DNA of 64,000 nt, taken from contig JAVXUO010002075.1 of the NCBI GenBank assembly GCA_033065855.1, positions 112,018 through 176,017 of the forward strand, read 5' to 3'. Below are positions 58,612 to 64,000 of this stretch, in pieces. The DNA is from Escallonia rubra. Taxonomy: Eukaryota > Streptophyta > Magnoliopsida > Escalloniales > Escalloniaceae. Numbering within the stretch: the first letter of the stretch is position 1; every line of letters begins with the position of its first letter. Under the pieces are notes generated by a model. It saw only the letters and a program-made list of their open reading frames with translations, had not been told where the DNA came from and did not search any database. The position numbers and the translations under genes were made by a program.

Positions 58612-60894
58612 CTAACACTCTTCATCATCATCGTCCTCCTCGACCATACTGCCAGGTGCGAGACCTAACACTTTATAATGGTTTCTCTTGTCATGATCAG
58701 TCATCTTATTACACAACGCACACTTTCGCAATTTTTTTTGACCCGTTGCTTTTTCAATCGGATTCTTCATGCGTATTTCTCGTTTTCGCCCTTTTGTTTG
58801 AGAAATAATTGGATCAAAAATGTCGTCCTCCTCACCTTGCATGCTAGTGCCGTCAATGACTGGCTGTTTGGCTCGATTGAATCTACCGGCTGGAGTCGTC
58901 CGAGTAGTCGGAGTGTCCCGTCTTTCTGGATCAGCCATCCTAAACTGTGCATGCTTAGCCTTATCCCGTGCGGCTGCTTCAACTTGATACCTGTACCCAT
59001 CAAATGTTGACGCTGCATCCAATGATAAACCGTGCATGATGTTACAAAGGTGATTATATCGCAGCGGCTCAGATTGCTTGGGCACGTAAGGAATGTGACC
59101 GTGGACTCTATTGGCTTCCTTCGTCCACCGTTCCAAGATATACTGTGGAGGGATTTCACGAGCATTCTTGGAGCTCAAAACCCTCAACGCGTGTCGACAA
59201 AGTATACCTTTATGCTCAAACAATTGACAGTTGCAATTTACCAACCCGGTGTCCATACATTTAGCCACGGTAAAATGTCTTCTGTTCCTCGGAGTCGACG
59301 AAGAGCACGGATTGGCGAAATTCGTCACGTTTGTCAAAGCATAAACCTTGAGATCTCTGGTGGAATACTCGTGCAACTTTGTCATGCCATATTGATTCGA
59401 CTTTAGTAGTTCATCTTGAAACTGTCTAAACATTTCCTTGGTATAGACTTGAGCCGCATGAGCCTCCAAAGGTGAAAAGAGTAGTATGGCTCTTTCTCTG
59501 TAAACTGTAGCCGCGTCGGCTTCTCTCTCACGGTACAATTGCCTATCAACGGCTTTCTGCATCTCCAGTACGAACTCCACTATACTTGAAGACTGGCTTA
59601 CGTACCCATCAAAGAATGAATTCATAGCTTCGCTTCTCGAGGTCGTAGTCATTCCGGCTGCAAAAAACTTCTTGGTGTAGGCACCGACCCACTGTGTCTT
59701 GATCGCATACAACGATTGTAACCAGTCATGATTGTGCAAATAGTAGTCATCCATTAACGTGGCCCACCTCTCCTCGAACACGTCTACCGTCAACGATTTC
59801 TTCACACATGTATTAAAGTCAGTCTTGAATTCCGGATGGTTTGCATATACATTGTGAAGCCGTTCGGGATATTTGTTGCTTATGTGCCACGTGCACAGGC
59901 CATGGTGAGTATCTGGAAGGACCTTAGCGATTGCATTTTTCATTGCCAGATCTTGGTCGGTGATGATGGTCTTTGGAGGAATATGATACATTGCTTGAAG
60001 CCACGTTTCAAATAACCACGTAAATGACTCCTCCGTCTCATCCCTAAGCAGGGCAAAGCCAAACGAGATTGACTGATAGTGGTGGTTCACCCCGGTGAAC
60101 GGAGCAAAAGGCATAGAGTACTTATTGGTGCGGTATGTGGTGTCAAACGTCACAACATCCCCAAAATTTTGGTAAGCAGCTCTAGAACGGGGGTCCGCCC
60201 AAAATATAGTACTAATGCGGTTCTCATCATCGAGTTGGAGACTGTAGAAAAATCCAGAATTCTCACTCTGAAGGCACCTGAAGAGATCAAGTGTAGCTTG
60301 AGAATCACTCCTACCGAAAGACTCTCTCTTCTGAGCACGAAGTTCATTTCGAAGGTCTACTTCGTTGAAACTCAACTTGTCAATCCCCCCAGCCTGGCTT
60401 GAGAAAACCCCCATCATCTTAGAAGGTGGAATTTTAGCCCCGGCCATTGTAAAAATCAGTTGTCTGTGTGCCGCGCTAATTTCTCGGTGTTGATGAATTT
60501 GACCAATCTTACTGGGGGTCATCAACTGATGATTATGACTCAACTCCACTCCCGTCACAACCCAATGGTTTTCTTTTTTCCGGTGTACTGCATACACATG
60601 GGCCTTGCAGCCGGTACCCGGAAATGTGTCGCGTTTTCTTTGTCTTGTTGTCCCTTCGTCACTGATCTGAACGACCGGGGGTACATGCGGTGCTCCTCTA
60701 TGACACTCAAATAGTCTTGCACAAATTTGATCTGTATTCACCCGTTTTCTAGTCGTCTTAGTTCTAATACCGAAACCCATCGTTTTCGAATATGCTCTGT
60801 AGTATGCTTCGACTTCGTCCAGTGTTTGAAAAACTTGATCCAAGTAAGGTGGATCAGAACCTTCACAAAAATTGCTTCCTCCAGTTGCATCCAT
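58612..60894 (-). CDS. E3 MULE transposase, FAR1-like (760 aa), intact
   Basis: Full open frame. FAR1-type N-terminus begins at DPPYLDQVFQTLDEVEAYYRA and ends near residue 130. The MULE catalytic domain follows: first acidic residue in VTFDTTYRTNKYS, second in IITDQDLAMK, then CTWHISNKYPERL. The SWIM finger is CNCQLFEHKGILCRH and the C-terminal cluster CALCNKMTDHDKRNH. Relative to E2 it lacks six residues just before KQSEPLRYNH, without harming the frame. A 'tttcag' acceptor shortly before the ATG suggests a 5' UTR intron. The gene runs inward from the right arm and converges on PMD-ULP1. It is the best candidate source of transposase for both E3 and E2. Confidence 0.93.
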   Translation of the reverse strand: MDATGGSNFCEGSDPPYLDQVFQTLDEVEAYYRAYSKTMGFGIRTKTTRKRVNTDQICARLFECHRGAPHVPPVVQISDEGTTRQRKRDTFPGTGCKAHVYAVHRKKENHWVVTGVELSHNHQLMTPSKIGQIHQHREISAAHRQLIFTMAGAKIPPSKMMGVFSSQAGGIDKLSFNEVDLRNELRAQKRESFGRSDSQATLDLFRCLQSENSGFFYSLQLDDENRISTIFWADPRSRAAYQNFGDVVTFDTTYRTNKYSMPFAPFTGVNHHYQSISFGFALLRDETEESFTWLFETWLQAMYHIPPKTIITDQDLAMKNAIAKVLPDTHHGLCTWHISNKYPERLHNVYANHPEFKTDFNTCVKKSLTVDVFEERWATLMDDYYLHNHDWLQSLYAIKTQWVGAYTKKFFAAGMTTTSRSEAMNSFFDGYVSQSSSIVEFVLEMQKAVDRQLYREREADAATVYRERAILLFSPLEAHAAQVYTKEMFRQFQDELLKSNQYGMTKLHEYSTRDLKVYALTNVTNFANPCSSSTPRNRRHFTVAKCMDTGLVNCNCQLFEHKGILCRHALRVLSSKNAREIPPQYILERWTKEANRVHGHIPYVPKQSEPLRYNHLCNIMHGLSLDAASTFDGYRYQVEAAARDKAKHAQFRMADPERRDTPTTRTTPAGRFNRAKQPVIDGTSMQGEEDDIFDPIISQTKGRKREIRMKNPIEKATGQKKLRKCALCNKMTDHDKRNHYKVLGLAPGSMVEEDDDDEEC

Positions 60895-61009
60895 ATTTAT
60901 ACTGAAATCTAAAAAATAAAAATTATATCATTCTCAACAAGTCATAGAATTAAATAAAAGAAGAATAAAAATTATTTGCAGTGTAATTGTTGGAAAATTT
61001 GTATAATGT

Positions 61010-63230
61010 AAAATTACCAAAATAGCCCCCGATGAGCGGCAAATTACCGAAATGCCCCCGGGGGTTCATTATCACCCTAACGCCCCAAATCAGCTTCGAA
61101 ACAACCTTTCAGGTGCTTTGCTTACATTTCTGGACGAAGCAGTCATTTGAAAAACTGAAAGGGGCAAAATAACGAAAATACCCCTCTCGGGAATGCGAAT
61201 TACCAAAATGCCCCCTGGCATCAGAAAAGCTGAATAGTTTTTTCGAACGACTTTTAAGCTTCCTGAATTCACAACTTTAAAATAACTTTTCGGGTGTCTC
61301 ACACCCTTTCCTGAACTAAAAGTCATTCGGGAAATTCGTGTAATGTAAAATTAGGAAAATAGCCCCCGATGAGCGGCAAATTACCGAAATGGCCCGGGGT
61401 TCATTAGGACCCCAACGCCCCGCGAATCGGCTTCAAATCAGCCTTTCAGGTGCTTTGCTTACATTTACGGACTGAAAAGTCGTTTGAAAAACTTGACACC
61501 GTAAAATTACCAAAATACCCCTCTCGGGGCGGCGAACTACCAAAATGCCCCCTGGCATCAGGAAAAATCTCAAAAGTGCTTTAAGATGCTATTTTAAGGT
61601 TCCTGAACTGATTCGTGATGTAAAAAGTATTTTACGGAAGTTTCGCCCAAAAATCCCGAACCGGTGTCCGGATCGAGCGCGTAAAAGCCCGTTCGGCAAA
61701 AAAATTGCTAACGGCTTCGGAATGGCCCGAATTCCTGGGGAATGGAACTTCCCAACATCCTAGGGTTCTCAAAAAAGTTTCGCGCGAAATCGCGCTAGCT
61801 TGATATTTTAAATTACACTGCGAAGTTACAAGGTTGCGCGTATCAGTTAACCCCTTTCCAGTCTTTGGAAAAATCTGAAATTTTTACCTGATATGGATCT
61901 TTTAGAAATAACTAGGGTCTCTTTTTTGTACTTTGGCAAAATCTAGCTCTAGCTATTTTTTATAAATTCGTGAAAAACTGTCTAATTAAGTTTTCACCTT
62001 TAGCGACCCCAACGCCCCGCGAATCGGCTTCAAATCAGCCTTTCAGGTGCTTTGCTTACATTTCTGGACTGAAAAGTCGTTTGAAAAACTTGACACCGTA
62101 AAATTACCAAAATACCCCTCTCGGGGCGGCGAATTACCAAAATGCCCCCGGCATCAGGAAAAATCTCAAAAGTGCTTTAAGATGCTATTTTAAGGTTCCT
62201 GAATTGATTCTTGATCTAAAAAGTATTTTAGGGATTTTTCGCCCAAAAATCCCGAACCGGTGTCCGGATCGAGCGCGTAAAAGCCCGTTCGGCAAAAAAA
62301 TTGCTAACGGCTTCGGAATGGCCCGAATTCCTGGGGAATGGAACTTCCCAACATCCTAGGGTTCTCAAAAAAGTTTCGCGCGAAATCGCGCTAGCTTGAT
62401 ATTTTAAATTACACTGCGAAGTTACAAGGTTGCGCGTATCAGTTAACCCCTTTCCAGTCTTTGGAAAAATCTGAAATTTTTACCTGATACGTATCTTTTA
62501 GAAATAACCAGGGTCTTTTTTTGCACTTTGGCAAAATCTAGCTCTAGCTATTTTTTATAAATTCGTGAAAAACTGTCTAATTAAGTTTTCACCTTTAGCG
62601 ACCCCAACGCCCCGCGAATCGGCTTCAAATCAGCCTTTCAGGTGCTTTGCTTACATTTCTGGACTGAAAAGTCGTTTGAAAAACTTGACACCGTAAAATT
62701 ACCAAAATACCCCTCTCGGGGCGGCGAATTACCAAAATGCCCCTGGCATCAGGAAAAATCTCAAAAGTGCTTTAAGATGCTATTTTAAGCTTCCTGAGTT
62801 CATTCTTGATCTAAAAAGTATTTTAGGGATTTTTCGCCCAAAAATCCCGAACCGGTGTCCGGATCGAGCGCTTAAAAGCCCGTTCGGCAAAAAAATTGCT
62901 AACGGCTTCGGAATGGCCCGAATTCCTGGGGAATGGAACTTCCCAGCATCCTAGGGTTCTCAAAAAAGTTTCGCGCGAAATCGCGCTAGCTTGATATTTT
63001 AAATTACACTGCGAAGTTACAAGGTTGCGCGTATCAGTTAACCCTTTTCCAGTCTTTGGAAAAATCTGAAATTTTTACCTGATACAGATCTTTTAAAAAT
63101 AACTAGGGTCTCATTTTTGTACTTTGACAAAATCTAGTTCTAGCTATTTGTTATAAATCCGTAAACAATCCTAATTTTGACGCCCTAAAAAATCGCTGTG
63201 TTAGAATCTGTCTAATGTAATACCCCGATT
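61010..63230. repeat. E3 right-arm tandem units (about 596 bp)
   Basis: Marker ends (CATCCT) at 61761, 62357 and 62952, spaced 596 and 595, plus diverged partial units at 61010-61400. All three full units contain TTTCGCGCGAAA (61778-61789, 62374-62385, 62969-62980). Inverted relative to 52990-54250, with one more unit. Confidence 0.92.
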
Positions 63231-63837
63231 TGTAAAAACGTAATTTTGACGCCTTAAACATGAATTTTAGACTATGGTAAGAACAATTTAAGCGTAACAT
63301 AATTTAAAAAAGCAATTGGTAAGAACAATTTGAAATTAACATTGAATTATAAGAAAATTCAAAATACTTACTTGTTTTGGCTTGAAAAAAATGACGAAAA
63401 ATCCACCGATCTTCTAGCGTAAATTTTTTTTGTTTGTATTGTTGTGGAGATTATGTGGGTGAGGTATGTAGAATGAGGAGATGGGAATAAATGGTTCGGG
63501 GCGGGTGATTTTATAGAGAGAAGGAAAAAAAAGACTATCGTAGGAAACCCGTGAGTGAGCAGTAGGGTGGGGGGAGGGGGAAATGACACGTGGGGGTGGG
63601 GGGAGGGGGGAAATGACGCGTGGGGGGAAGGGGTCATCACGGGGGGAAAGAGGGCATCACGGGTGGGGGAATTACAGTGGGGGTGGGGGAAAGGGAATGG
63701 GGTGGGGCCTTGTCTTTCTCTTCGGGGGAAAAAGGACATGCCCGAAGGGTGGGGGCCACGGGGGGGGGGGGGAAGGAAGGTCGCTGGAGGAGGGGTGTGG
63801 GGGGGGGGGAGGAGGGGTGGGGGGAAAAAAGGACAAA
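63231..63837. other. E3 right arm: AT-rich then G-rich segment
   Basis: Inverted counterpart of 52390-52990, with long G-runs from about 63565. No gene. Gly-rich and Pro-rich frames here are low-complexity by-products. Confidence 0.6.
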
Positions 63838-64000
63838 AGCAATCGCAACAAAGAGTTGCGATTGGCATTTTTATCCAAGAATATTCCAATCGCAACTCTT
63901 TGTTGCGATTGGATTTTTTAATCATTCCAATCGCAAGAAAGAGTTGCGATTGGCTTTTTGTCCAATAATTCCAATCGCAACTCTTCTTGCGATTGGGTTT
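63838..64000. repeat. E3 right-arm hairpin cluster (cut by window end)
   Basis: Four hairpins of the CAATCGCAAC / GTTGCGATTG type near 63840, 63886, 63927 and 63971, mirroring the left cluster. The terminal sequence is beyond the window. Confidence 0.9.

Larger units (their letters stand above)
52129..64000. mobile_element. Giant MULE 'E3', right end outside the window
   Basis: The left end begins GGGGCTGATCC, then ACCACCGGTGGGAAAT and CGAATCGCTGC, matching the E2 terminus style and the GGGAGCTGATCC of E1. It carries PMD-ULP1 (+), a 167-bp array, an intact transposase (-), and inverted arms. The right arm at 63840-64000 mirrors 52210-52380 and is still inside the hairpin cluster at the last base. 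The end should therefore lie roughly 70-100 bases beyond the window, for a total near 12 kb. Confidence 0.88.

Overview
This window is plant nuclear DNA, probably from a eudicot. Genes have many GT-AG introns, host genes are sparse, and most of the sequence is nested transposable elements (Mutator-like MULEs, Helitrons, copia, LINE, MITE). The species cannot be named from the sequence. Only two host genes are recognisable: the C-terminal 658 codons of the replicative helicase subunit MCM3 (+ strand, 1894-6048, its first exons absent) and an intact five-exon tropinone-reductase-like short-chain dehydrogenase (- strand, 48868-51144).

Layout. 1-840: edge of an unidentified repeat that cuts into MCM3. 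1894-6048: MCM3 exons. About 7020-8700: decayed LINE reverse transcriptase. 8743-9762: small Helitron on the minus strand. 11197 to about 26661: probable second Helitron, with giant MULE E1 (14191-25895) inserted in it. 26870-28446: decayed copia end, LTR and leader. 28447-46762: giant MULE E2. 46869-47288: LINE ORF1 (DUF4283) remnant. 48868-51144: SDR gene. 51484-51818: MITE. 52129 to beyond the window end: giant MULE E3.

The main interest is the three giant MULEs. All share one plan. A FAR1-like MULE transposase gene and a second gene, fusing a plant mobile domain (PMD) to a C48/ULP1-type cysteine protease, start near opposite termini and converge on a tandem array. Each element has its own short palindrome, repeated many times in its arms (E1 GTCCGC/GCGGAC, E2 CCGCAAC/GTTGCGG, E3 TCGCAAC/GTTGCGA). 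E1 and E2 sit in TA microsatellites with 9-bp TA-type flanking duplications, and E3 abuts a long (TA)n run. E2 and E3 have kilobase-scale terminal arms made of ~600-bp tandem units, most carrying the perfect E2F-type palindrome TTTCGCGCGAAA. E1 has short, nearly identical 289-bp TIRs and extra cargo: a two-exon B3-domain gene behind a palindrome array, and a head-to-head pair of mutually homologous small proteins (143 and 144 aa) that I cannot assign to a family.

Coding state. The E1 and E3 transposases are open over their full length (765 and 760 aa). The E2 transposase has five in-frame stops and no frameshift. Each PMD-ULP1 gene carries at least one nonsense codon. The stops in E2 and E3 fall at different sites and include several C-to-T changes, as expected for methylated, silenced elements. 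E1 and E3 therefore look like potential transposase sources and E2 like a decayed relative.
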